Below, piece after piece: positions 53,795 through 62,458 of a stretch of DNA of 64,000 bases. Position 1 is the first letter of the stretch. Every line of letters begins with the position of its first letter. Source of the stretch: Parafrigoribacterium mesophilum (GTDB taxonomy: Bacteria > Actinomycetota > Actinomycetes > Actinomycetales > Microbacteriaceae); assembly GCF_039652555.1 (NCBI RefSeq), contig NZ_JBDJAF010000004.1, forward strand, positions 62,001-126,000, in the 5' to 3' direction. The notes beneath the pieces are model-generated. The model did no database searches, was not told where the DNA came from, and was given only the letters and a program-made list of their open reading frames with translations. A program made the position numbers and the translations under genes.

Positions 53795-54859
53795 ATGAGG
53801 TGTTTCGTCGTACCACCGTATTTGCTCGCCCGCATCGCAGCGATCGAAGACCGCGGCCTGGAACGGGCCGCCGCTGCCGCGCGAGCAGCGCTCGCCCATG
53901 ACGAGCCGCTGCTGACCGCACGCCGCACCCAACCGGCCCCGCCTGCGGTGCGGCAGCGGGTCCCGCGCATCCCCCCGTCCGCCCGGGTGCTGGATGGACC
54001 CAACCGCACCATCTTCGACGCCGGCGGCACCCAAAACCTCCCGGGCAGGACTGTGCGCACCGAAGGTCAGGATGCCGACAAAGACACCTCGGTGAACGAG
54101 GCCTATGATGGCCTGGGTTTCACCCATTCGCTGTACCGTTACGCATACTCCCGTGCATCCATCGATGACAAGAACCTGCCGCTGCTGGCCAGCGTGCACT
54201 ATGGAAACGACTACGACAACGCGTTCTGGGACAGCGAGCAAATGATCTTCGGCGACGGTGACGGCACGGTGTTCCGCGGGTTCACCTCCTCACTCAGTGT
54301 CATCGGCCACGAGCTCACCCACGGCGTCACTCAGTATTCGGCCAACCTCACCTACGAGGGGCAATCCGGCGCGCTCAACGAGTCGATTTCCGACGTGTTC
54401 GGTGCGTTGGTGGAGCAATACAGTCTTGGGCAGAGCGCCCACGAGGCGAGCTGGTTGATCGGCGCCGGCCTGTTCACCGACCAGGTGCAGGGCATCGCGC
54501 TGCGGTCGCTGAAGGAGCCTGGCACCGCGTATGACGATGACGTGCTGGGCAAGGACCCGCAGCCTGCCGACATGAAGCACTACATCGATACCGAGGACGA
54601 CAACGGCGGGGTGCACCTCAACTCCGGGATCCCCAACCGTGCGTTCGCACTGGCCGCCATTGAGCTCGGCGGCAGCGCCTGGAAGAAGGCCGGCCAGATC
54701 TGGTACGACACCCTCACCGGCGGGGCGGTGCCGGTCGACTGCGATTTCGCGCGATTTGCGGCGGCGACCACTGCGGCGGCCGCCGCGAGATACGGCGCCG
54801 GCTCGGCCGAAGAGAAGGCGGTGGCCGCCGGCTGGGCGAAGGTGGGGGTGAGCGGATGA
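53795..54859 (+). CDS. M4 family metalloprotease, protealysin-like
   Basis: The 354-residue thermolysin-fold protease has HELTH at residues 172-176, the third zinc ligand E196 in LNESISDVFGAL and the active-site His274 in GGVHLNSGIPNRAF. The short N-terminal part with PPYLLARIA resembles the protealysin propeptide. No signal peptide is present, so it is probably cytoplasmic or released without Sec, as for protealysin. The stop overlaps the following small gene by 4 nt, the classic protease-emfourin arrangement. Confidence 0.93.
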   Translation: MRCFVVPPYLLARIAAIEDRGLERAAAAARAALAHDEPLLTARRTQPAPPAVRQRVPRIPPSARVLDGPNRTIFDAGGTQNLPGRTVRTEGQDADKDTSVNEAYDGLGFTHSLYRYAYSRASIDDKNLPLLASVHYGNDYDNAFWDSEQMIFGDGDGTVFRGFTSSLSVIGHELTHGVTQYSANLTYEGQSGALNESISDVFGALVEQYSLGQSAHEASWLIGAGLFTDQVQGIALRSLKEPGTAYDDDVLGKDPQPADMKHYIDTEDDNGGVHLNSGIPNRAFALAAIELGGSAWKKAGQIWYDTLTGGAVPVDCDFARFAAATTAAAAARYGAGSAEEKAVAAGWAKVGVSG

Positions 54860-55119
54860 AGATCAGCGTGGTGCGCAGCGGTGGAATCCTCGGCACGCCG
54901 CGCCGCTGGGAAGTGACGATCGAGGAACAAGACGACCCGGACTCCTGGATGATGCTGGTGCGGGAGCTGCCCTGGCACGAGGCGCAGCAGCAGCCACCGG
55001 CTCCCGATCGTTATGTGTACCGGATCACCTGTGCCCGGCGGAAGGTCACCCTGCCAGAGCAACAGGTGGTCGGCCCGTGGCGGGAACTGGTCGACCGGGT
55101 GCAGAGCGCGGCGAACTAG
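54856..55119 (+). CDS. emfourin-like M4 protease inhibitor
   Basis: The 87-residue protein begins MKISVVRSGGILGTPRRWEV and has RYVYRITCARRKVTLPEQQVVGPWRELVDRV, the order seen in emfourin, the tight protein inhibitor of protealysin in Serratia. Overlapping the protease stop and start would ensure balanced synthesis. Identity is inferred from size, position and pattern. The 3' end overlaps the convergent GH43 gene by 4 nt. Confidence 0.8.
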   Translation: MKISVVRSGGILGTPRRWEVTIEEQDDPDSWMMLVRELPWHEAQQQPPAPDRYVYRITCARRKVTLPEQQVVGPWRELVDRVQSAAN

Positions 55120-56120
55120 CGCTTTGGCGAGACGACGAGTGGCTCGCCGTTGACCCATTTCAGCGGAAGAACGTTCATTCCACGGAAGTTGTCGGTGAGA
55201 GACCAGGAATGGAAGACCAGTTGATCCGCGCCACCGGGCACCAGGACAACGTCTTGCCCTCCGGGACCCAAGAACCGGTCGTGGGACAGTTCGGTGCTGA
55301 AGATCGGTCCCTCGTGCTTGGTGTATGGCCCGGTGATCGAAGGAGCAGTGGCATACCCGACCGCGTATTTGCCCCCAGAATAATCGTTGGCGGAGTAGAA
55401 CAACACGTACTTTCCGCCGCGCCGTATGAGCGTCGGCGCCTCGACCAGGTTGCCTTCCCACGCTTCGGTCTGCTTGATGAGCTTCGTGATCGGCCCGCTG
55501 ATCGTTTGGCCGTCGGGCGTCACTTCAGCCAATTGCAGCCAGGTGTCGAGGCCGCAACAGTTACCGTCGTTCTTCCACACGAGATAGCGCTTTCCGTCTT
55601 CGTCAACGAAGCTGGCCGGGTCTATTGCCCCGCCCTCCTCCTTCTGGCACACCAGCGGTCGATCCCCTGCGGCGACGAACGGTCCATCGGCGGAGCCGGA
55701 CGTGGCCACTCCGATGCACTGGAGCGGCGGATCGGCGCTGGCCGCTGCGAAATAGAGCACAAAATGCCCTGGTGAGACCTCCGAGACATCCGGTGCCCAG
55801 GTCTTTCCGGGCAACGCCCACCCCGGCAACTGCGGAAGCACGTCAGTGGTGGAGACGCTCCAGTGCCTCAGGTCCGTCGACGTTGCGCTTTGCACGTTAA
55901 CGCCGGCCGAGTTTGTTGCGTAGGCGTGATAGGTCTGTCCCACCAGAATGACGTCCGGGTCGGGGAAGTCCTGATCGATAGCGAACGCAGCGGCATCCGG
56001 GGCTGCCACCCCGGTTGTGTCTCCGCTCGTCCCGCTGCATCCGGTCATGACCACCGCGACACCTGCCGCGACGAGGGCGGCAAGAACCGCCTTCGGCAGA
56101 GACGAACGGTTCTGCCGCAC
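55116..56120 (-). CDS. glycoside hydrolase family 43 lipoprotein
   Basis: The 334-residue protein has a lipoprotein signal (VVMTGC, Cys near 28) and a five-bladed GH43 propeller. Asp of the catalytic base lies in DFPDPDVILVG, the pKa-tuning Asp in GAIDPASFVDEDGKRYLVW and the general acid Glu in NLVEAPTLIRR. GH43 enzymes are usually arabinanases, arabinofuranosidases or xylosidases. It is the last gene of the sugar ABC operon, 4 nt after a permease stop, so it probably cleaves the transported glycan outside the cell. Confidence 0.92.
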   Translation of the reverse strand: MRQNRSSLPKAVLAALVAAGVAVVMTGCSGTSGDTTGVAAPDAAAFAIDQDFPDPDVILVGQTYHAYATNSAGVNVQSATSTDLRHWSVSTTDVLPQLPGWALPGKTWAPDVSEVSPGHFVLYFAAASADPPLQCIGVATSGSADGPFVAAGDRPLVCQKEEGGAIDPASFVDEDGKRYLVWKNDGNCCGLDTWLQLAEVTPDGQTISGPITKLIKQTEAWEGNLVEAPTLIRRGGKYVLFYSANDYSGGKYAVGYATAPSITGPYTKHEGPIFSTELSHDRFLGPGGQDVVLVPGGADQLVFHSWSLTDNFRGMNVLPLKWVNGEPLVVSPKR

Positions 56121-56124
56121 TGTG

Positions 56125-56982
56125 TCACCCCTTGATCCCCGCGCTCGCGACGCTGTCCACTATGTGACGTTGCGCGACAGTGAACAAGACGAGCACGGGC
56201 ACTGAAGCGATGACCGCACCGGCCATGACGATGCCGAAGTGAGTCGAAAACGCCCCCTGCAATACGGAGAGACCCGGCTGCAGCGTGAGATTCTCCGGGC
56301 TCAGGAGGACATAGATCGGCCAGAGAAAGTCGTTCCAGTTTGCGAGGAAGCTCAATACCGCCAGTGTCGCGAGTGCCGGTCTTGACAGTGGCAGGACAAT
56401 TTGCAGAAAGATGCGCACGTCCCCTGCCCCATCGATACGGGCTGCCTCTTCGATTTCGCCGGGGAGACCCAGAAAAAATTGTCTCAAGAAGAATATTCCG
56501 AACGCACTAGCGGCGCCGGGAATGGTGATCGCCCAGATGGAGTCAAGCCAACCGAAGTTTTGAACAATCAGGTAGTTCGGTATGAGGAAGATCACTGGCG
56601 GGACGAGCAAAGTCGCGACGATGGCGGCGAATACAAGCTTCTTGCCGCGAAATTCCAGACGTGCCAAGGCGTAGGCTCCTGCGGATGCCGTGACCAGGAT
56701 GATCACGGTCTGGAGGCTCGCCGCAGCGACGCTATTGAGGAACCAGCGGAAGATCGGCTGTTGCCCACTGCTCAGCGTGGCGTAAGCATCCAGAGTAAAC
56801 GGATGGGGAATGGGCGAAGCCGGTGAGTTGATCGCGTCGAAATCAGTTTTGAACGAAGTGAGAAAGATCCAGACGAGTGGAACGACAATCGTCAAAGCGA
56901 TGATGACGAGGACAACATAAAGCACCGTACGGCTGCCGAGACGCCGCGGGCGGAACCTGCCAAACACTGTCATGTCCTTCAC
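56125..56982 (-). CDS. carbohydrate ABC transporter permease (MalG type)
   Basis: The 285-residue inner-membrane permease has six helices. The coupling loop for the ATPase is EEAARIDGAGDVRIFLQIVLPLSRPALATLAVLSFLANWNDFLWPI-like, containing the EAA motif. No ATPase gene is present in the operon, so a shared MsiK-type ATPase encoded elsewhere is expected. Start and stop overlaps link it to the upstream permease. Confidence 0.95.
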   Translation of the reverse strand: MKDMTVFGRFRPRRLGSRTVLYVVLVIIALTIVVPLVWIFLTSFKTDFDAINSPASPIPHPFTLDAYATLSSGQQPIFRWFLNSVAAASLQTVIILVTASAGAYALARLEFRGKKLVFAAIVATLLVPPVIFLIPNYLIVQNFGWLDSIWAITIPGAASAFGIFFLRQFFLGLPGEIEEAARIDGAGDVRIFLQIVLPLSRPALATLAVLSFLANWNDFLWPIYVLLSPENLTLQPGLSVLQGAFSTHFGIVMAGAVIASVPVLVLFTVAQRHIVDSVASAGIKG

Positions 56983-57926
56983 TGATCCGACCGCTCCCGC
57001 TGCACGCGGAAGTTGATCACACTCACGACGGCGAGACAGGCGAAGAGCACATAGCTCATCGCCGAAGCAGTACCCATCTGAAATTGGGAGAGCCCTTCAT
57101 CGGCGATGTACATGATCGCGGTTCTGGTCTGATGGCCAGGGCCGCCTTGCGTGATCAAATAGGACTGTCCGAACATGTTGGCGGAAGCGAGGATTGTCAC
57201 GGTGGTCACGAACACCATGACGGGGCGCAATCCGGGAAGCGTCACGCTGAAGAATTTGCGCAGGGCTCCGGCGCCATCCATCGACGCCGCATCGTAGAGA
57301 TCGGCGTTGATCCCTTTCAACCCGGCCAGAATAATCACGGCGTTGAGTCCTAACGTCCACCACACCGTCACACCTACCAGGGAGATCCATGCCCACGGCA
57401 CGTCAACGGTCCAAGGAATGTTCGAGGGCAATCCGAACAAGGCCAGTACGTGATTCAGCACGCCGGACTGCGGGTCAAGAAGGTACTTCCAAATCACGCC
57501 GATGACCGCGACGCCGAGCACGTACGGAGCGAAGAAGATCGCTCGGAACACTGTTCCGCCCTTGATCTTCTGGTTAAGGAGAACCGCGATGCCGAGAGGA
57601 ATAACCAGCAGAAACGGGACACTAGCAGCGGTGAAAATCCCCGTTGCCGCCATGCTCTGCCAAAAGTTTCCCGAAGTGGTCGATCCTTGCGTGAACAACT
57701 GCAGGTAATTGTCGAGACCGACAAAGGGCTGCCTCGGCAGCAGCGGATTCCAATTGTGCAGGCTGATCCAGATGCCGAACAGTGCAGGCGCAACGACGAA
57801 CACGCCGAAAAGAATGAGGAAAGGCGCTAGAAAAAGGTACGCGGTCAGCGTCTTTGGATGCAGCCGTGTCCCCCCGGGGTGGTAACCCCGAGGGGACACG
57901 CTCACTGTCGGAGTGCTAGCCACCAT
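56979..57926 (-). CDS. carbohydrate ABC transporter permease (MalF type)
   Basis: This six-helix permease has about 315 residues and starts at ATG 57926, 11 nt inside the end of the binding-protein gene. The EAA loop reads DLYDAASMDGAGALRKFFSVTLPGLRPVMVFV. An extra open frame upstream is a shadow of the binding-protein gene. It pairs with the MalG-type permease to form the transmembrane channel. Confidence 0.95.
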   Translation of the reverse strand: MVASTPTVSVSPRGYHPGGTRLHPKTLTAYLFLAPFLILFGVFVVAPALFGIWISLHNWNPLLPRQPFVGLDNYLQLFTQGSTTSGNFWQSMAATGIFTAASVPFLLVIPLGIAVLLNQKIKGGTVFRAIFFAPYVLGVAVIGVIWKYLLDPQSGVLNHVLALFGLPSNIPWTVDVPWAWISLVGVTVWWTLGLNAVIILAGLKGINADLYDAASMDGAGALRKFFSVTLPGLRPVMVFVTTVTILASANMFGQSYLITQGGPGHQTRTAIMYIADEGLSQFQMGTASAMSYVLFACLAVVSVINFRVQRERSDQ

Positions 57927-59229
57927 ACTGACTCTTGTTTTGCTTGAGGAGTTGGTTGGCCTGCCCGACCGCATCGTCAAGTGCCTGCTTGGGCGTCTTC
58001 TTTGCGAGTACGGCTTCGTTGACTGCCGTGGTGATCGTCGCTTCGGCGTTGGCAATGCCGGGCGAGACCGTTTCATAGTGGGCATACGGTAATTCGTCGA
58101 GGAAGGGCTTCAGATTCGGGTACTTCGTGAGGAGTGCCGGGTCATTCCGTACCGCGTTGTTCGCCGGCAGTTCTCCGGTCTCGGCCCATCCGCTCGAGTT
58201 GTCGTTCATCCATTTGACGAAGGTAGCGGCCGCCGACGTCTTGTTCTTATCCTGTGCCTTGTTATTCATGAACATCCAGTGCGTAGAACTCGACCACACG
58301 GCCTTCTCGGTACCAATCTGCGGTACTGGAACCGCCTCCCACTCGACCTTGGAGAGCGCGGGATTAGTGGTCTGCCACACTCCGTTCCAGTTGAACGCGG
58401 TCTTTCCTGCTACCAGGGCATTGATATTGCCGTCCTGGGCAACGTTCGCTGGGCTGTAGCCCTGCTTGATCAGGTCGGTCATGTAGGTCAGGGCTTGTAC
58501 GCCTGCATCGGAATTGAACGTGGCCTCGGTCACATCGTCGTTGAACAGGCTCCCGCCGAACTGCCACAGCAACGATTCGAACTCGAATGTACCGGTAAAG
58601 ACGAACCCGTCCACCCATTCGCCCTGCACTCCAGCGGTCTTTAGCGCGTCGAGAGCCTTCAGGTAACCATCTTTATTCGTCGGTATAGCGGCTGGGTCGA
58701 GACCCGCCTTGTCTAGAACCGTCTTGTTGACGTAGAGGCCGAGCGGCGTCACGCTCCACGGGATCCCATACTGGCTGCCATCAAAGCTTCCGGCCTTCAG
58801 TAGGCCCTCAGGAAAGTCGCTGTCGTTGTACCCGAGCGACTTGACTATCTGATCACTCTTGAGCAGAAGACCTTGCGCCGCGTACGTCGCGACATCGTCG
58901 CCGTGCGCGACCGCGACATCCGGGCCCTTGCCCGCCTTGACAGCAAGCGGCATCTTGGCGGCGATATCACCCCACTGCATCGGCACGTCTTTGACCACTA
59001 TGTTCTTGTGCTCCGCATTGAACTTCTTCACCAGCTTGGGAACCAGCACCGGCGCGGCTCCGCCGGTCCAGCCGTTCCAGAAACTGATGTTTACCGTCGG
59101 CCCGTTGTAGTCGCCGCCGGCAACATCGCCGGTCGTGCCGCCTCCCGAGCCGCTGCAACCCGCGAGGGCAGCCCCCATGGCGAACACGAGGGCGACCGCG
59201 AGCGCGCCCTGACTGATCCGATTTTTCAT
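57916..59229 (-). CDS. extracellular sugar-binding lipoprotein of ABC transporter
   Basis: The 437-residue solute-binding protein has a signal peptide and lipobox LAGC (Cys near 24), then a Gly/Thr linker and a type 1 sugar-binding fold (VNISFWNGWTGGAAPVLVPKLVKKFNAEHKNIVVKDV). GGGGAGCAGTA precedes ATG 59229. It is the first gene of the GH43 operon, driven from the TTGACT/TAAATT promoter at 59332-59360. The substrate is probably an arabino- or xylo-oligosaccharide, inferred from GH43 and GH2 neighbours. Confidence 0.94.
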   Translation of the reverse strand: MKNRISQGALAVALVFAMGAALAGCSGSGGGTTGDVAGGDYNGPTVNISFWNGWTGGAAPVLVPKLVKKFNAEHKNIVVKDVPMQWGDIAAKMPLAVKAGKGPDVAVAHGDDVATYAAQGLLLKSDQIVKSLGYNDSDFPEGLLKAGSFDGSQYGIPWSVTPLGLYVNKTVLDKAGLDPAAIPTNKDGYLKALDALKTAGVQGEWVDGFVFTGTFEFESLLWQFGGSLFNDDVTEATFNSDAGVQALTYMTDLIKQGYSPANVAQDGNINALVAGKTAFNWNGVWQTTNPALSKVEWEAVPVPQIGTEKAVWSSSTHWMFMNNKAQDKNKTSAAATFVKWMNDNSSGWAETGELPANNAVRNDPALLTKYPNLKPFLDELPYAHYETVSPGIANAEATITTAVNEAVLAKKTPKQALDDAVGQANQLLKQNKSQYGG

Positions 59230-59331
59230 TACTGCTCCCCTTCGAGTGAGATTGCCTTGGTATCCACGCTGAGCTTGGACCTCGGCACACCGCGTACCAC
59301 GACAGTCCAACGGCAACAGCGAACCCTCGTG

Positions 59332-59360
59332 AATTTACAGCGCTGTAAACATAAAGTCAA
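59332..59360 (-). promoter_or_regulatory. promoter of sugar operon with LacI-type operator
   Basis: On the minus strand TTGACT (59355-59360), a 17-nt spacer and TAAATT (59332-59337) form a near-consensus sigma-A promoter. A perfect 16-bp palindrome TTTACAGCGCTGTAAA (59334-59349) fills the spacer and covers the -10 box, the classic arrangement for repression. It also lies 90 nt upstream of the lacI-type gene, so autoregulation is possible. Confidence 0.8.
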
Positions 59361-59437
59361 GAACTCACCACATCTTGAGATGATGGTCGCTAGAGTCGTG
59401 TTCACACGCACGAAGCGTCAGAGGAGGCCGGTCGGTC

Positions 59438-60448
59438 ATGGGGACAGCGCGCCTCGAAGATGTCGCCAAGCTCGCAGGCGTCTCGATGAAAACCGTCTCC
59501 AACGTCGTGCATGACTACCCTCACGTGAGTTCAACAACCAGAGCCCGCGTGCAACGGGCCATCGAAGAACTGAACTACCGCCCGAACCTGCTCGGGCGTC
59601 GGCTCGCCACCGGACGAACCGGTCTGCTCGCTTTGGCGTTTGCGGATGTGAGCCTCCCGTATTTCTCGGAACTTGCGCGAACCGTTTCATCAGCGGCGCG
59701 AACCCGCGGCTTTCGACTGCTGCTGGAACAAACTGACGGAACGCTCGAAGGCGAACGCGCCATCCTGTCGCGCAGCGAGGCCGGACTGGTGGACGGGGTG
59801 ATCTTCCAACCGTCCGTCATGTCTACCGGCGAGATCGCCCGGCACCGCGGGGATGTTCCGCTAGTGCTGTTGGGAGAAGGAACAGCGCCCCTGAGCGTCG
59901 ACCATGTCATGGTCGACAACGTTGCAGCCGCTTCTGCCGCAACTCAGCACCTCGCGAGGCTGGGTCGTACACGCATCGGCTTTCTTGGACATGAGGGCCG
60001 ACGACAAACGATGACGTCGAGCCAGCGGCTGATCGGGTACCAGGAGGGCTTGGAGGCGTCAGGACTCACCCTCGATTTAGCACTGCTGCTTCCTACCCGG
60101 GCAATCTCGTCACACTTCGCAGCGCAAGCGGTAGGTGAGGCCCTAGACGAAGGAATAGAGTTCGACGCACTGGTGTGCCGCGATGATTTGGCAGCGATCG
60201 GCGCACTCCGGGCCCTGCAGGAGCGCGGCCTCACTGTGCCGAACGATGTCGCAGTGACCGGCTGGGACAACATCTCTATGTCGGCATCCACCTACCCGAG
60301 CCTCACCACGATCGCTGCGGACACCGAGCAACTCGCTCGCGTTGCGCTGGACTTCCTCCAGGAGCGAATTTCCGGCTTCGACGGACTCGGACGTCACGCA
60401 GTGGTCGACTTTGCTCTCGTCGTGCGGGAAAGCGCTCCTGCCTCCTAA
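59438..60448 (+). CDS. LacI family transcriptional regulator
   Basis: The 336-residue repressor has the N-terminal LacI HTH (RLEDVAKLAGVSMKTVSNVVHDYPHVSSTTRARVQRAIEELNYRPNLLGRRLATG) and a periplasmic-binding-protein-like sensor domain to the end. It is divergent from the sugar operon. The TTTACAGCGCTGTAAA sites at 59334 and 60491 are its probable operators. AGAGGAGG precedes the ATG. Confidence 0.94.
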   Translation: MGTARLEDVAKLAGVSMKTVSNVVHDYPHVSSTTRARVQRAIEELNYRPNLLGRRLATGRTGLLALAFADVSLPYFSELARTVSSAARTRGFRLLLEQTDGTLEGERAILSRSEAGLVDGVIFQPSVMSTGEIARHRGDVPLVLLGEGTAPLSVDHVMVDNVAAASAATQHLARLGRTRIGFLGHEGRRQTMTSSQRLIGYQEGLEASGLTLDLALLLPTRAISSHFAAQAVGEALDEGIEFDALVCRDDLAAIGALRALQERGLTVPNDVAVTGWDNISMSASTYPSLTTIAADTEQLARVALDFLQERISGFDGLGRHAVVDFALVVRESAPAS

Positions 60449-60490
60449 GCTGCAGAAGACCCTCCCGCGGGTACGTGTGAGCGGTCCTAT

Positions 60491-60506
60491 TTTACAGCGC
60501 TGGAAA
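60491..60506. promoter_or_regulatory. second LacI-type operator, upstream of GH2 gene
   Basis: TTTACAGCGCTGGAAA differs from the perfect operator at 59334 by one base. It lies 20 nt before the GH2 start codon. TTTACA could double as a -35 box, with CACACT 17 nt downstream. Confidence 0.75.
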
Positions 60507-60525
60507 GTTAGGGCACACTGAACGC

Positions 60526-62412
60526 ATGACACTTCCCCGCCGTGACGAGACTGATGAGTTCAGCGCTTTCACCGATGGTGGGAGCTATCCACGGCCCCAA
60601 CTTGTGCGAGCCGGGTGGGCCGACCTGCGCGGCGTCTGGGACTTCGAGTTCGACGACAACGACGAGGGCCTCGCCCACCAGTGGCAGGAACGCCACACGT
60701 TCGAAAGAAGAATCACCGTTCCGTTCCCACCAGAGTCGCCGGCCTCAGGAATCCACGAAACCGGATTCCATCCCGTCGTGTGGTACCGGCGGGAAGTGAG
60801 CGTCTCCGATCTCGCTACGTCGGGCTTCGAGAACGGGAGCGGCCAGCGTCTGATCCTGCAGTTCGGGGCGGTCGACTACCGCTGTCAGGTGTGGTTCAAC
60901 TCCGTCGCCGTGGCGCAGCATGAGGGCGGCCACACGCCGTTCAGTGTGGATCTCACCGATTCGCTGCGTTCTGATGCGGAGCCCAACATCCTGGTGGTGC
61001 GCGCAGAAGACGACCCTCACGACCTCTCCCAACCGCGCGGGAAGCAGGACTGGCGTCACGATCCGCACGCGGTGTGGTATCACCGCACGACCGGCATCTG
61101 GCAACCGGTGTGGCTCGAAGCCGTGCCGCAACTCTCGATCGAGGATTTGCGGTGGACTCCCGACACTACGGCTGGAACGGTGCGCCTCGACGTCAGCTTC
61201 AGCGGCAGACCCGCCGCGGGGACCACGCTGAGGATCGAGCTGGCCACCGACGACAAGCGACAGACCACGATCACTCTGAATGCTCGCCAGGTGCGCACCA
61301 GCACCACGCTCCAGGTGTGGGATGAGTCGAACGGCGACGTGGAGGAAGCACTGCTGTGGAGTCCGGAACGGCCACGGCTCATCGGTGTGACGGTGACAGT
61401 TTCGGAGGCCACCGCTACGGCACCAGTGACAGATTCAGTGTTCTCCTACTTCGGGATGCGGTCGGTAGGTTTCGAAGCCGGCCGGTTCCTTCTCAACGAC
61501 CGGCCGTATTACCTGCGCGCCGTACTGAGCCAGGGTTACTGGCCACAGTCGCACTTGACCAGCCCGTCCGACGATGCACTTCGCGCTGAGGTTCAGGTGA
61601 TCAAGGACCTCGGCTTCAACGCGGCTCGAGTCCATCAGAAAATCGAAGATCCGCGCTTTCTGTTCTGGGCGGACACACTCGGACTGTTGGTATGGGAAGA
61701 AGCGCCCAGCGCCTACGCGTTCACGGCTGAGGCGGTGAGTCGCACGGTCGCGGAGTGGACAGAGGCGATTGAGCGTGACGCATCGCATCCAAGCGTCGTC
61801 ACCTGGGTTCCGCTCAACGAAAGCTGGGGAGTACGGCACATCGCGAAGGATCCCGCGATGCAGGACTACGCTCGCGCCCTGCTCTATCTGACCAAGAGTC
61901 TCGACCCGACCAGGCCGGTGGTCTCCAACGATGGTTGGGAGCACGTGGACTCTGACATCTGGACGGTGCATGATTACGAGCCTTCGGCCGAGGTCGTGGC
62001 GGCCAGGTATCGGGACGCTCCAGCGCGGGAACGACTTTTGGCGGGAATCGGCCCGGCAGGCCGGCGACTGAGGCTGTCCACGGAGCCCGACCGTGGCCAA
62101 CCGATCATGTTGACCGAGTTCGGCGGGATCCGTTTCACGCCAGAGCCCGAGAGTGGTGCACCAGGAACAGCCCGTTCCAGCCCGCGTACCTGGGGATATT
62201 CCAGCGCATCATCCGCCGAGGATTACCTCGAACGCCTCAGCGGACTGGTTGCCGCGGTGCAATCGAGTAGTTTTCTGGCCGGATTCTGTTACACGCAGCT
62301 CACCGACACACTGCAGGAGGCGAACGGGCTCCTCACAGAGGACCGCTCGCCGAAACTTCCCATCGAGCAGTTGCGTGCCATCATCCGTGGTGACCGACCG
62401 CAGGATGCGTAA
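60526..62412 (+). CDS. glycoside hydrolase family 2 enzyme
   Basis: The 628-residue protein has the three-domain GH2 core: sugar-binding (residues about 25-190), immunoglobulin-like (190-300) and TIM barrel. The acid/base Glu is in VTWVPLNESWG and the nucleophile Glu in PIMLTEFGGI. It has no signal peptide, so it is cytoplasmic and would act on imported oligosaccharides. Members cleave beta-galactosides, beta-glucuronides, beta-mannosides or alpha-arabinosides; the specific bond is uncertain. It has its own operator copy upstream. Confidence 0.93.
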   Translation: MTLPRRDETDEFSAFTDGGSYPRPQLVRAGWADLRGVWDFEFDDNDEGLAHQWQERHTFERRITVPFPPESPASGIHETGFHPVVWYRREVSVSDLATSGFENGSGQRLILQFGAVDYRCQVWFNSVAVAQHEGGHTPFSVDLTDSLRSDAEPNILVVRAEDDPHDLSQPRGKQDWRHDPHAVWYHRTTGIWQPVWLEAVPQLSIEDLRWTPDTTAGTVRLDVSFSGRPAAGTTLRIELATDDKRQTTITLNARQVRTSTTLQVWDESNGDVEEALLWSPERPRLIGVTVTVSEATATAPVTDSVFSYFGMRSVGFEAGRFLLNDRPYYLRAVLSQGYWPQSHLTSPSDDALRAEVQVIKDLGFNAARVHQKIEDPRFLFWADTLGLLVWEEAPSAYAFTAEAVSRTVAEWTEAIERDASHPSVVTWVPLNESWGVRHIAKDPAMQDYARALLYLTKSLDPTRPVVSNDGWEHVDSDIWTVHDYEPSAEVVAARYRDAPARERLLAGIGPAGRRLRLSTEPDRGQPIMLTEFGGIRFTPEPESGAPGTARSSPRTWGYSSASSAEDYLERLSGLVAAVQSSSFLAGFCYTQLTDTLQEANGLLTEDRSPKLPIEQLRAIIRGDRPQDA

Positions 62413-62458
62413 CCCTTACGCGCGGAGCATCATCACGTCGAGGAGCGGAACTCGGTTC

